Shown: one piece after another, positions 1 to 11,290 of the stretch
Position numbering within the stretch: position 1 is the first letter of the stretch
How the letters are laid out: each line of letters opens with the position of its first letter
From: Psococerastis gibbosa
Taxonomy: Eukaryota > Arthropoda > Insecta > Psocodea > Psocidae
NCBI GenBank assembly: GCA_963971405.1
Contig: OZ020486.1
Location: 27,117,419 to 27,181,418 of the forward strand
DNA: 64,000 nt
Reading direction: 5' to 3'
The notes under the pieces: model-generated
Seen by the model: only the letters and a program-made list of their open reading frames with translations
Database searches by the model: none
What the model was told of the DNA's origin: nothing
Translations under genes and position numbers: made by a program

Positions 1-304
1 TTGTAATAGGTATATACACAACTTTATCCAAAATATTTCCACTAAAGATCTCCAGCCCTTTAGCTCTGATTCTCCTGTTCCATAATTCAATTCTGCTTAA
101 CGGTGTATCGATCGGCTTACGATAGTAGGATCAATTATATAAGATCATTATCCAATGAGCGCTGTAGAAGCTTACAACAGGGCATTTTGTGTTCCAAAAA
201 AACATTTGGAGCAAAACAATGTGTCAATTAAGAGTATGTACTAAAAGGTACCTATATTCCTTCTCAGTCTCTGTGGCTTATGTAGGTCTGATATTAACTC
301 AATT
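1..304. other. unassigned AT-rich DNA
   Basis: No open frame, repeat or structural motif that I could recognise. The tandem repeat that follows begins at about 305. Confidence 0.5.
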
Positions 305-770
305 TTCGTAGTATGTAGTGCTTCAAAGCTATTAATTAAGTCAGTATATTTTTTTTCCATTCCTTAAAATGTAAAATGCAATTGTTCGTACCATACGGAA
401 TGTGAAAGGAATAGCAGGATGGAGGTATTTTGTAGCATGTAGTGTTTGAAAGTTTTCAATTAAGATAGCATTTGTAGCATGTATTTTGTAGCATGTAGTG
501 TTTCAAAGCTTTTAATTAAGTCAGAAAATTTTTTTCACTCTTTAAAATGTATAGCATATCAGCATATTTTTTTTCATTTTTAAAATGTTATATCCAATTG
601 TTTCTACCATAAGGACTGTGAAAGGAATGACAAGATGGAGTTGAATTTTGTAGCATGTAGTGTTTCAAAGCTTTTCATTAAGTCAGTAAAAAAATTTTCA
701 CTCTTTAAAATGTAAGATCCATTTCTTCCCACCATACGAAATGTGAAAGGAACGGCAGGATGGAGCAGAA
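305..770. repeat. degenerate tandem repeat
   Basis: A unit containing 'GTAGCATGTAGTGTTTCAAAG', then an AATTAAGTCAG block, a T-rich stretch, 'CTTTAAAATGTA', a 'ACCATACGGAATGTGAAAGG' block and 'CAGGATGGAG' recurs from about 305, 430, 488 and 645. Copies are diverged and of unequal length (roughly 120-200 bp), so this is an old, decaying minisatellite-like array. The short minus-strand open frame inside it is a by-product. Confidence 0.7.
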
Positions 771-1337
771 TGGCGGGAAATGTCTCAGGATTTCTGGGAA
801 AAAGAGACAAAGTAGTTAGGTCTGTTTTCAGAGTCTTTGTAAAACACGGAATTACCACCCAGCTGGGCTGAAAATCTCCATATGCCCCCCTTAAAAATTC
901 TCAACCGCAAAAGCAGAAAGTCGGAAATAAAATTAATGGAACTTGTTAGAAATAAGAAACAGTGCTGAAATTCCCTAATGAACTTATCCTATTGAAACAA
1001 CCTAAGCTTATCAAACACGGCATAGAAAGGACACCTCTGCTTTCTAATTTAAAGAGCTTCACTGTCCCTTTCCATGGTTACCCCACCTTCCTAAACCCTT
1101 CTTAGCAGTCTCCGAGGATAAGTTCACCCTTGTTGTTAATGGCTGTTGACTAATTTCTCGAATTGCTTACTGAAGCAAAGCGCTGAAACATTATTGTAAT
1201 TAGTAACCCCTTTGCTAAACATTTGTCAACTTTCCTTTGGAGAATTTTTGATCTTCATTTTATTTCAGTCTTGCATGTTCATGGAATATTTCTCTCCAAT
1301 ATAGAGCCATCTACAGTACAGATAGCTCAACATAATA
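771..1337. other. unassigned DNA
   Basis: No supported gene. At about 1168-1198 there is a CTGAAGC...GAAAC string that faintly resembles the hammerhead-like cores reported elsewhere in this window, but its core is off consensus. Confidence 0.4.
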
Positions 1338-1490
1338 ATCTCTTTGTGCCTGCCAGAACATGTAGAGCAGTGGTAAGGACTTTTACCCAAAAGGTTATTG
1401 GTTTGAATCCCAACACTTGCTGCATACATTGTAAGTTGTGCGTAAGAGAGCCTAGAGCCCTAACTCCTAAAAACCTGATATAAAGGTGTT
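1338..1490 (+). repeat. SINE-B copy, diverged
   Basis: A tRNA-like head is visible: 'TGTAGAGCAGTGGTAAGG' resembles an A box and GGTTTGAATCCC at about 1411 is close to the B-box consensus GGTTCGANTCC. The tail keeps 'GAGCCCTAACTCC', as in the better copies at 30006 and 63460. It lacks a clear A-rich end. It is the most diverged copy of this family in the window. Confidence 0.6.
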
Positions 1491-1930
1491 CCGTTGACCC
1501 CCTAAGAGACTAACAGATGGGGAAAAGCCTTGATAAGTTATTGAAATACAATAACATACTAAATTAAGTATTAAAATCAAATATTTCATAAAATACCAAT
1601 CCTGCTAAGCTGCCAAAAATATCAGGACAAACTGAAGAAATTTTTCTGAGCATTTTGATGCATGGTATGCACCTTTTTTAACACAGATTGGCCACAATTA
1701 TTGAATTTGATTTGTACAAAAAACTATTGGTGTGGTATTCCCGACGAGGAGTTCCAAAACTGTATTAAATAAGTATTAATGGAGGCCACATGTCATATTA
1801 TCGTAATGATGTAGAGAAACAGATCTGCTAATTTAACGGATATTTATGACGGCTCTACGATATTTCCTGTGTATATCGACTTAGTGCAAAAAACGCGTAA
1901 TGAGGGTTCTCCGATTGGTCCTTAACGTAC
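1491..1930. other. unassigned DNA
   Basis: No gene, repeat or structural signal recognised. Confidence 0.4.
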
Positions 1931-1931
1931 T

Positions 1932-2061
1932 GTAAAATAAGAAAAAAATTATAAATAACTTTGCACTTAATTCCATTTTTTTTTGTTTGTTTTAAATTAT
2001 GACAGCTGTTTCGGTGGTGGACTCCATCTTCAGAAGTGATTTATAATTTTATTCTTATTTG
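1932..2061 (-). mobile_element. short inverted-repeat element with hammerhead-like core
   Basis: Arms of about 26 bp at 1932-1958 and 2036-2061 are near-perfect inverted repeats (both spell AAATAAGAA.AAAATTATAAAT on one strand). On the minus strand, positions 2033 down to 2001 read CTGAAGA, a short stem, then GAAAC and AGCTGTC. This matches the hammerhead order: core CTGANGA, stem II, GAAA, a self-complementary stem III (CAGCTG), then a GTC cleavage-type triplet. Such motifs are known in Penelope-like elements and retrozymes. The class of this copy is inferred. Confidence 0.45.
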
Positions 2062-3095
2062 TCATGTATCACTTCCACGAAGTCACTGGAGAAACTCTCT
2101 CATGTTAACGTACTGTACTCAAACTTGTTCATATTTAAAATAGTATATGATTCTGGGACGATTTGTTCCCTCCGAGGCTTTTCAAGTGATCGTGGGAGTG
2201 ACCAAGGACAAATCCACCGGGCAAATTTGTATACTGTGCATGGTCGGAGCCTCCGGATAATTTATTTAGTAGCGTCACAGTAGTAATTTCGTAATTTCGC
2301 AGTAGTTGTGTCGTACTGTTTTAGCAATGCAGCCGTGTCATTTTTTTTCAACTACTGTAGCAGCTTTTGAGTTACAAAGCACAGAAGTTCGCAAAAACAT
2401 GTTTACTAAATTATCTAGAGCTGAAAAAGAAAATTTTAAAAGTATTGTATACGTAGGAACATGACTCGTTTATTGCAAAACAAAAAACTCTATTCTGAAA
2501 AGGGAACAAAGTAAACAGGCCTCCGGCAACAAAATAAAGTTTATTGATAACGCTTCGCCTTCGAAATATGTATTTTTAAAAAATGAAAGTCTTCGTACAG
2601 TACGATAATTGTCCGACAGTTTGTAATAGCCTTTAGGTAAAGGTCGAAGGTGAATGCTTTTTAATATAATTTCGAGGAAGGAAAACTAACTTGGTGAAAA
2701 AGACATTAAGAAGAAGGTTCATTCTTAGAATGCATGCAGAGAATATTTAATTCAAAAGAATGGGTCATGGTGACATTTACTTACCCCCGTTCACTAGATG
2801 CTCATTCTAATATATGTTGAAGCACAAATTATTGTCTCAAGAATGAATTTCAGTAAAAACAACTTCAGACAGTTTTTTTGTTACATTACAATAGTACCAT
2901 TACAATGAGTACTACGAGACCGAACATACAACTGGGTTAGTTAATAGAGTTTCTTCTGACTAATTATAAACACACCAGTAATTTAAAGGCTACAACAAAA
3001 GGTTTAGACCACCAAGCTTATCAGCAATTCACCAACCTTGCAACTTAAAAATGTGAAAGCATTAAAAAGTTAAAATACAACGCGTAGGTATAGGC
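2062..3095. other. unassigned DNA
   Basis: AT-rich with small reading frames only. None shows a protein domain I recognise. Confidence 0.4.
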
Positions 3096-3439
3096 CAGTC
3101 GTCATCAACCTATGGCTCCGAGTAGCTTTGGTTCTGGCTCCACCAGAACGACTCGGTAGAATTAAAATTGAAACGATTATAGAAAAAAATCGAACTCTAA
3201 TTAATCAAATGGAATTTCAAAACGAAAAAAAAGTTTTATTGCATCATATCTAATCCACATATTTATGTAGTCCAACTGCATGAAAAAATTATTAAAAACT
3301 GCTATAAAAAATCATGTTACTTTCCCTACCCCCGTTTCTCCTATCTATGCATATACCGTATATATTATAGTACGTCTGGCTCCGCAAGCTTCATATGAAC
3401 TCAGAATATGGCTCTGTTATGCAAAATGGTTGACGACTG
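3096..3439. mobile_element. non-autonomous hAT-like element
   Basis: The left end reads CAGTCGTCATCAACC and the right end, reverse-complemented, reads CAGTCGTCAACCA. Inside both ends there is a GGCTC block. Ends of the form CAG(N)G..TCAACC are typical of hAT superfamily non-autonomous elements. An 8-bp target duplication expected for hAT is not preserved. The 344-bp interior is AT-rich without coding potential. Confidence 0.55.
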
Positions 3440-3810
3440 TAAGCTAGCGCTAGGCTATTAACACTTATTAAAATTTAGTTACACCTACAGTCACCATTTA
3501 ACTCAAACTGAATTACGCTTGCCTTAAAAATTATACCATTTTGTCACAATAAAAGTGTTGGGATTCATCTTTTGTTGGAAAAATAATGGTTAAAATGTAT
3601 CGAGCAAGTATGCTCTTGATAAACTTTCCAATTAGAGAAAGGGAAACGTGAATATTGGACGAGAACGGGATTCGAAAAGAGGTCTCTGCCTCACCGAGGC
3701 TGAAGGGGGGGGGGGTGTATTTAACACCTACATAAACTTGATGCAACTCCTTATCAGGGACGAATTTGGCTTTTGTGTGGATACAGGCACTGCCGTTGTC
3801 GCAGACATAA

Positions 3811-3938
3811 GGTGGGGTTTCCATTGACCTCGCATTGCAGAATGACGTGGTAGCTGACATCATTAATAAGTCTTTAATGTCTGCTACCACGTCGACGTCA
3901 TGTACATTCTGCAATGCAAGGTCAATGGAAAACCCGCC
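3811..3938. mobile_element. MITE-V foldback copy 1
   Basis: The 128-bp element folds on itself along most of its length. Ends read GGTGGGGTTTCCATTGACC and, reverse-complemented, GGCGGGTTTTCCATTGACC. The core holds ACGTGGTAGC.GACAT, ATTAATAAGTCT and ATGTCTGCTACCACGTC. Flanks are TAA on the left and TTA on the right, consistent with a 3-bp TWA-type target with one change, as in PIF/Harbinger-like elements. The arms (CGCATTGCAGAATG) are not shared with the other copies. Confidence 0.75.
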
Positions 3939-4035
3939 TTAATAATTATTGTATGTATGGGGGAGGGGGTGTTCACTAATAAAATCACTATTTTTTAAAA
4001 TGTTTATAATCAAAATAACCTAATTCTTACCATTA

Positions 4036-4412
4036 AGAGTGTTCAGCCCATAGGAAATTATAAAATAATACTTATTATTTTTATTTAATTAATTAAGCAT
4101 GTTATTAAAGATTTGTCTCATCAAAGTTGTAGAAGACTACTTCCTGCATCATATAATAAGGTATTTTTAGTTTTCGAAATTGTAGCTTATTTATAAAATC
4201 GATAACACGTGAAAAGTTATTGTTTATAAAATATTTGCATGTTTATGAAAAAACTACAATTTCGAAAATTAAAAATATTTTATAATATGATGCATGAAGT
4301 AGTCTTCTACAACTTTGATGGGCCAAATCTTTAAAAACATGCTTAATTAATTAAATAAAAAATAAAAAGTATTCAATTTCGGGCTGCCACTTTCCTACGG
4401 GCTGTACACTCT
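4036..4412. mobile_element. long foldback element
   Basis: Two arms of about 185 bp are near-perfect inverted repeats around a centre near 4225. The ends read AGAGTGTTCAGCCCATAGG and, reverse-complemented, AGAGTGTACAGCCCGTAGG. The inner arms share AATTAATTAAGCATGTT and GTTGTAGAAGACTACTTC. The centre is an AT-rich stretch with GATAACACGTG. No coding capacity and no clear target duplication. The superfamily is unknown. Confidence 0.75.
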
Positions 4413-4421
4413 TCACTGAAA

Positions 4422-4620
4422 TGTGTAGATACTTAACTTATCTATTATAAATTAAGGTATGATATGGTATCAGACATAATTAATAAGTCTCTACCATATT
4501 ATAACTTAATTTATAATAGATAAGTTAAGTATCTACATAATAGTCTCCTCAAAACAAAACAAACGTCAATGACAAAGTTAATTTTTCAAGTACAATAAAT
4601 TCGCCGGTGGAATGGCCGCC
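4422..4620. mobile_element. MITE-V copy 2, left part lost
   Basis: A palindromic core at about 4425-4536 (arm GATACTTAACTTATCTATTA) is followed by a right arm ending in GGTGGAATGGCCGCC, which is the family end, and by TAA. The core contains CAGACATAATTAATAAGTCT, shared with copy 1. The matching left arm is absent: the unit begins 10 bp after the foldback ending at 4412. Confidence 0.7.
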
Positions 4621-4623
4621 TAA

Positions 4624-7600
4624 TACGCTTGTAATTTTCCGTGACTTCTGATACAATCTGACACCCTACAAGTCGTTTTCTGGACAAAGCCAAATTGTTC
4701 ATAAAATAATAGCTATACAGCTATAATTGAGATGTTACGCAATGGAACAAATATTCCTCTGTGTCCGAGTTACTCTTAATTGAGAATATTGCGATATAGA
4801 CATAAAAAAATAAACCAATGATATGAACGAATGAACAAAAAACGACTTAGCTGCAGGTGCTCAACGTCAAGAATAAGATACAGTATTGGTTTACAAAGTC
4901 AAGCATTAGGTACTAAAAAATTCATCGAATTAGAGAAGAGATAGAAACCCTATAAAAAGGTGAAGCCCGAATTTGTTAAACTTCCACCTCACCGTAATCT
5001 CAACTTTGGGGCTCATAGACAACCTGTTGCCATTTTACATTTTTCATTCGATAAAAGTCTCATGAAAAATCTAATATCTGCTAGAAATGGGCCGCTGTTT
5101 GAGGAATTAAATGAGACGAAGTACATTTGTTATTTCCGCAATAAAACTTTCGGAGTTAGCCGTTAAAATTAAGTTTTTCTGACAACGCGGTGGATTGGTA
5201 ATTTTTTTGAACTGACACATGTCCGAGGAGCCTAGGTTACTTGTTGGCACGTTGCCATGAGCGTAACATGACGCGAACTTTTACATGAAAGCCCAGTTAA
5301 TTCTTTTCTTCAGATGATGCTGACTGTTGACTATGGTCACCTCTGGATCACACCAGTCATATTTTTTATTTAAATAAGTTAATTTAATTTAAGTTGTGTT
5401 TTGGTTCAGTATGCCAGCAACAAAACTTTGGGTGAAAAATGGAGTAATCTTAAATAAATATACAGGTATATAACCATTTATTTGCAAACAGACCTGAAGC
5501 CCAATAAAATGCATATCTTCTTAGCACTGATAGCAAGTTTTTTTGGGATCAACGTCATACTATTTTCCTACAGGTTAATATGAATTAATTCATTCAAATA
5601 CGTAAAGACTCAAACACATAATTACATGATTTGCGCTCATAATAAAATGCCATTAGATATTTAGTATTATTTTTCAGATCTTAAAGGAATCACGAAATTA
5701 TATTTTAGCACAATATTTCAAAAATTATAATCAATCTTTGAAGCAAATACCTAGTAAAATGAAAGTCAGTGGTCGATAGAAAAGAGGCTGGTGGCAATAT
5801 CTGTAGTCCCACCGGGCTTCCTTTATTCAACTCCACTGACTTTATTCCATTAGATCTGATTTATTAGAACCCAAGCTCGAGCTTTCAATTCCCAAGCTTT
5901 GTGTTTCTACTTTATACATTTCTTTTTAACCAAGTAATGTTGAAATTCTTCTTTGTTAACTTCATTTTTTTATACAATGCCGCTATAGAATTCAAAATCA
6001 ATATTCCCACTTACAGAATTGCTGATGGAATGGATCAGCCGCCAAAGCATTGGCCAAATTTTTAATATTTAGTTTTTTACATGGTTAAAAAATATGAGTT
6101 TCTACTGACCATCCTAACATCACCGCATGCGCTAAAAAGAAACCTCCTACCTCTCTCGCCAGATCTGTAAGTGACACTGCGTAGTCCCAAATAGTCAATT
6201 TATGTTTCTACTAACTTGCTGATCTTCTATATTTATATGCGCAAGTGTCTTGAGTCCTGACTGATTAACATAGAGGGATCTACCCACAGGCCAAACACCA
6301 GGATTGATTGTCTTGAAAAATGACACACACATTTGTTATAATATAAGCTGTAGAGTAGGAAAAGAAGGACTTCACATGAAAAAGTACAATTATCCCCCCA
6401 CATACAACACTGACAGTAGTACAAGAACATCAACAATACACCAAACAATCATAAGATTGTGGACAAAGGATAAACTTCACAAATTTGAAATTACAATTGC
6501 ATTTTCATGAGTATTTAGACAGTTTCATATTTTACATATGCATACATAATGTAGATATATAATTATATATATTTTAATCATTTTAGGTACAGTTAGTAGA
6601 AATTAGTTTTAGTGTTAGTTATTGAGTGCTACCCTCGCAAGCCACTGGCATGAGGGGGCACTTCATCCTTTGTTTCACAAACGTAAAATTAACTGAGAAA
6701 ATACACTTAAGGCCAAACCGGAGGGGGTCACGTGACTGGCCTGGTCTTTGCAGAGGGTTCGTAATGTATGTTTTAAACCGCAGTGGTATAGTAAAAATCG
6801 AGAGAAGGGTATACGCGTAGACATGCTCACACTATTGACTAAACCAAAAATTACAATTACATTAGGTCTAAAATTTGTGCAAGAAGCAATTAAAAACATA
6901 CCTTTTAGAACATTTTTACGAGCCCCACAGGGAAGAAAAACCTCCAACTTTTGTAATGAAATGCACTTTAGCCAGAAGCTCAACACATAATTTGACAGTA
7001 AAGCGCCAGAAATAGGTAAAACTGCAATGATTTGAAATAATACAAGTCAAATACGGAACAGGTACGAGACGCGGGGCTTTTTTTATAAAATGGATATTCA
7101 ACGATCCCGTGACTGGAGACCGTTATCAATATGGCTGCCAGTGTAGCCTGCACAAGATAAGTACGCAATTCGGCGGGGAAATAGCCTGCACAAGTTAACT
7201 ACTAAACTACAGCTTATGACCGGGTCCAGGTATCCGCTTTGCTATGCTGCAATGTGTAAGACTTTGATATTTTTTGCGTTGGTACTTATCTCTGATAGTT
7301 GGCTTATGGTTAACGGGTGCCTCGTAAGGCATATTATGACTCCCGCCGCTCCAGTTCTATTATATTTCTATGTATTCAACGCTCAACGGTCAAGGCCACA
7401 ACCCTTCGGTTTGGCTTTAATATTATTTTTATTATTATGGACAACTAGGGCCCATCCCAAAGGTAAAATTTCTAAACATTATACATATGATCTCGTTTAT
7501 TAAGTTCTGCTGTTTAGCAACGACTCAGTATGTTTAAGAACGCATTACCAAGCTTGATCACTTGATCAGCACTTTTCAGCAAAGTAAATATAAGCAAGTA

Positions 7601-8459
7601 GGGTATGTAAATATTCTTTGAACGCATGAGGCAAAATTGCATACCCCCTCGTGAGTCCCGAAGGGTCGAGCTACATACCGCCCACCTATATGGCAGGCGC
7701 AAGTGGTGGTGACTCGCGTAAGGCTATAAATTGCGGACCTTTCGCACTTTCCGGGCAAATAACGGCCGCCTGGTTGCTCTACCCTGTCTCTGTGGTTGTA
7801 ACGGCGAAGTACTTTCTTTTTACTTTTAGCGTTAGAAAACCTCAAGAAATAAAAGTGCATACTGTATTTTAGAAGGTTCACTCAAAATTTTAATGAATCT
7901 AGTGAAGCGTTATACACATTTTTTTTAATTAGCGCTACAGTATTTTTAAAGGACTGTGTCTGCCAATTGTGCTTACATTTTTATTAATTGTTGTTGTTAT
8001 TGAACTACCAGAAAGTACCTGATTGGTTATGAGGAGAGCAGAAATCCAATTCCATGTGAGGGCTACAGCGTAGAGGGTGGAGCTGCTATCGTACAAGGAA
8101 ATGCGAATTTGCCAATAACGGGACCAACCAAACAGAGGGGTATTGCGAGAAAAACAATTCTCTTTTCTTTGAACGAAGTGGAAATTGAATTGTCAAGAAG
8201 AAACCAGAACCATACCCACAGCTAAGACATGGTCTCACTCCCTCTCTCTGGGGGTTTTCTACAGAGGCAACCTTCCCACACAAAATATATTATTGTAGCC
8301 TATGTGCATTTTCATAAAGTCCGTTTCAGGGGAAAAAACTCCAAAAAATTCCACGAAAATTTTGTCTTTGTGTAAGCATTTGATTTAGGACACTGGCATG
8401 TCTTGAACAATGCAGTGTTTCTTGTTGGAAATTGGAACTTACATAAATCTGCAGTCCGA
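4624..8459. other. unassigned DNA, no supported gene
   Basis: Only short unconvincing reading frames. TGTAGCCTGCACAAG-like strings occur twice near 7142 and 7182. The stretch about 7630-7830 is visibly richer in G+C and CpG than its surroundings, with a TATAAA-like string near 7725. No exon or promoter can be supported from it. Confidence 0.4.
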
Positions 8460-9180
8460 GTATCTATGCAACTATCACATTATTTTCACTTTGACTGGCC
8501 GCCATCTTGAAATCGCTAATTTATCGTAAAAGGTGTTAATTACCAACATACATTTTTTAAAATTAAAAAATACAGGTTTTTCATCTTATTACAATAGAAC
8601 CCTCTGAGAACAATATTTACTGAGATATGATTTTTTAAAGTTTGACTATCTTTAAACCAAATGGCGGATCTAGTGCCTCAATGAATTTGATCAATACATT
8701 TGTATTTTACATTTTTGTGCCAAGTACCATGAAAATGGGATTTTTTTTTTTTTTTTTTTTAAAGGTTAATCGCATACAAAAAATTCAATGAATGTATCCG
8801 ATTGACTTCTTCAGTCGCCTCACTAAGTTACCTAATGGGTACTTGTGTCGAGTTACGCGAGATACGACACGTCTCCGATCGCATGGCGTGTAGAGACTCG
8901 CACAAGTACAAGCACGGTACCACCTGGACATCGAAGTCGATATATATAGATTATATCTAAGTAAGTTACAGAGTTTCCTAAAATCGATAAACAAGCAAAC
9001 ATACATAAAATGTACGATATACAGTATATATAACATTTTAAATGAGGGGTAGTTTAAGGCTCAGGGGTTATGAAATAAAAAATTATAAAAATTTTTTTGG
9101 AAGTCAAGCCTCAATGAGTAGTTGAAATCTCCCTAAAACATGCATTTGATATGCAAGGTTTGACTTCTTGAGACATAATT
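8460..9180 (-). repeat. dispersed repeat H, interrupted by SINE-A
   Basis: Read on the minus strand, 9180-8940 and 8740-8460 match, in the same order, the + strand stretch 16190-16660. Shared strings include CCCCTGAGCCT, GATTTTAGGAAAC, ACTTGGCACAAA, CATATCTCAGT and 'GGCCAGTCAAAGTGAAAATA'. SINE-A (8741-8939) sits between the two halves. The family and any coding role are unknown. Confidence 0.65.
8741..8939 (-). repeat. SINE-A copy 1
   Basis: On the minus strand the unit starts near CGACTTCGATG, has an A-box-like stretch (here TGTCCAGGTGG, in other copies TGGCCAGGTGG), passes through GCGATCGGAGACGTGTCG and ends with TGCGATTAACCTTT plus an A-tail (the T-run 8741-8760 on the + strand). The same ~190-bp unit recurs at 25324, 58622 and 59921 on this strand and in a shortened form at 57184 on the other. 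The A-tail and dispersed copies indicate a retroposon; tRNA ancestry is inferred from a weak A box. Confidence 0.7.
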
Positions 9181-10259
9181 GAGAAGGAAATGAGTCACTA
9201 CGTATTTGAAAAGAAAACAATCAGTTCCCTCACAATCTGGACAAGGAAACCCATTACTGTAGGCATCCCAATGTTATAAAATAATAAAATCATACATGGC
9301 GCCCTAAAAGTTTCAATGGGTGATTAATTATGTAAGGGGCATGCATAGGTTTTGCCTTCCTCTTAAAAATATATTCCAGCTAAAATCTGGCAGTAAAAAA
9401 TCGCTGGTTACTTTAAAATGTCAAAATGACAGAGCACATCATTTTCAAAACGAAAACTGGAAGCACCCTCACTTTATCCAACCTCTCACGTTAATTTTTT
9501 GTCAGATTATGAAGAGGCGATAAAACCATGGTGCCGGAGATTTAATATTTTTGGAGGATTTACTTAGGGTTCAGCGAAGAAACCACCGAACAGCCGCAAT
9601 GTGCTGCGATCTTTTTAATTCCATAAGTAAATTAACTTAATGGCATTATTACTAAGTGCAACAGGAGAGCCTTTCAGCATGATAATAATCAGAAGAGGTC
9701 TAGTCTTATCCCGTCTTATTCAGTCTTATCCGAACATGAACTAGTCACGGAAAGAACTCAATAAGCATTTACTCATAGTCTGTGTAGCATGATAAAGTTA
9801 AGGTTTTAAACAGACAATGGATGAAGTCAGACAGAAAATACAGAGACATTGTGCTTGCAGAATAGTGGCAAAATTGGGGAGAACCATTTATCACGAATGG
9901 CAGGTACGGAAATGCCAGTCAGCATTGCTAAGAAACAAGCAGAGAAAATTGGATAAAATGTGCCTTGAAAATCGGTCATTTCTCGTACTCCCAATTCTTT
10001 GTATTTTATCTGATAGGTGATATAAATCCATTCACAAAAAACAAGGTTTTCGATTGAGTTGGGGAGGATGGAACTGGAACAGGCGGAAAATCAAAGCGGG
10101 TGGTAGTGAACGAACCAAGTTCCCTCAAAACAACAAACTAAGAGTTAGTTTTTCCCCAGAAAAATTTAATTCCTAACAGCAGCTTTTGCGGCCGGAATTT
10201 TCTTTTCACATTATGCCCTTTTTGAAGTCCAACGACCTGCGATTGGCGAACTATTCAAA
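9181..10259. other. unassigned DNA
   Basis: No gene or repeat recognised. A 67-residue frame at 9817-10020 lacks any recognisable motif. Confidence 0.4.
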
Positions 10260-10425
10260 GGCGGCTATTCCACTTGTCGATTTTACTTCAAATTTGATTA
10301 AAAAGAGTCTGCTACCATATTATAACTTAATTTATAATAGATAAATTAAGTATCTACATAATAGTCTCCTTAAAACAAAACAACAAAAAATCTCAAATCA
10401 AATTTAAAATAGTGGAATAGCCGCC
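10260..10425. mobile_element. MITE-V copy 3
   Basis: Ends read GGCGGCTATTCCACTTGTC and, reverse-complemented, GGCGGCTATTCCACTA. The left arm joins directly to the right half of the core (GTCTGCTACCATATTATAAC then GATAAATTAAGTATCTACA), so half of the central palindrome is missing. Flanks AAA and AGA do not form an exact duplication. Confidence 0.7.
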
Positions 10426-11099
10426 AGAAGGTAGTTATGTAAATTAAAATTCTACTGCATTCACTCCTACTGTAATTTGGGCTAGCATAAGCTGATACCT
10501 ACATGCATGCAAATGTATTAACTTATACGTGCTGTTAGAAAAACGTTATTTCTTTTGACAGTTATTTAAAACACAATTTATATAATAAGAATAATAACTT
10601 CCACTGTATTTATAGAAGCAGATATTACCTTACAGTATTATAATAGCAGCGTCCATTCCTCACTCGTCAGTCCTATACTACAGCTTTTCGATGGCTGACA
10701 AAGCCCTGACCGAATTAAAAATTCGCTTTGTCTGAGTATAAAGTTTTGGTTCAAAGGAATGCCGAGTGCTCAGGACAGGTCTCAACTCATGAGTTTAACT
10801 TAGTTTACACTCATACTCTAATTTTAGCCAGCAGAGAATTTAAATCTCTTTTAAAATCGTCATGCATGGAATTTATTAATGTTAAAATTGCATTAGCTAG
10901 AGGAATGGAAGCTGTTTAAATGGTTTCCATTAACGAACATAGAGTCATAGAGCACATTCGAGATTCATTGTAAAGCACTTGGTGAGTACTGTAGCCAGTA
11001 GGTGCCACCCCTTATGGGGCCAAATAGCCAATACAGGTAAAAAGTGATTTTCATTTCATTCCTTCATTTCTCCTAAAAAACGCCGTGTTACGACACTCT
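10426..11099. other. unassigned DNA
   Basis: No gene or repeat recognised. The 63-residue frame at 10728-10919 has no recognisable motif. Confidence 0.4.
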
Positions 11100-11290
11100 A
11101 ATGACGATTTAGGCCGGCTAGAGAATCCTCTCTCTTCACCACTGCACTATTTGGGTTGTGGTCAGCAACATACCCGGCAACCCTGTTTTCCCCTGCCGAT
11201 GAAGATAAGATACCCATTAGGTTTGGCTGGCAGGAAAATTCTTCCTCTTATATCGAGTCGAGAACCTCGACTTTCGGTTTTATATTTATT
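11100..11290 (+). repeat. dispersed repeat W, copy 1
   Basis: Contains 'AGAGAATCCTCTCTCTTC', CACTGCACTATTTGGGTTG, GTGGTCAGCAACATACCC and 'CCCCTGCCGATGAAGATAAG'. The same order of blocks is seen, more diverged, at 30280-30440, and the first block is seen inverted at 41500-41620. Class unknown. Confidence 0.45.

Noticed and set aside
1168-1198. Further hammerhead-like string (CTGAAGC...GAAAC)
   Set aside because: Core base A9 is changed and stem II is not convincing.
3531-3914. 127-residue minus-strand frame
   Set aside because: Starts inside MITE-V copy 1 and crosses a G-run; not a gene.
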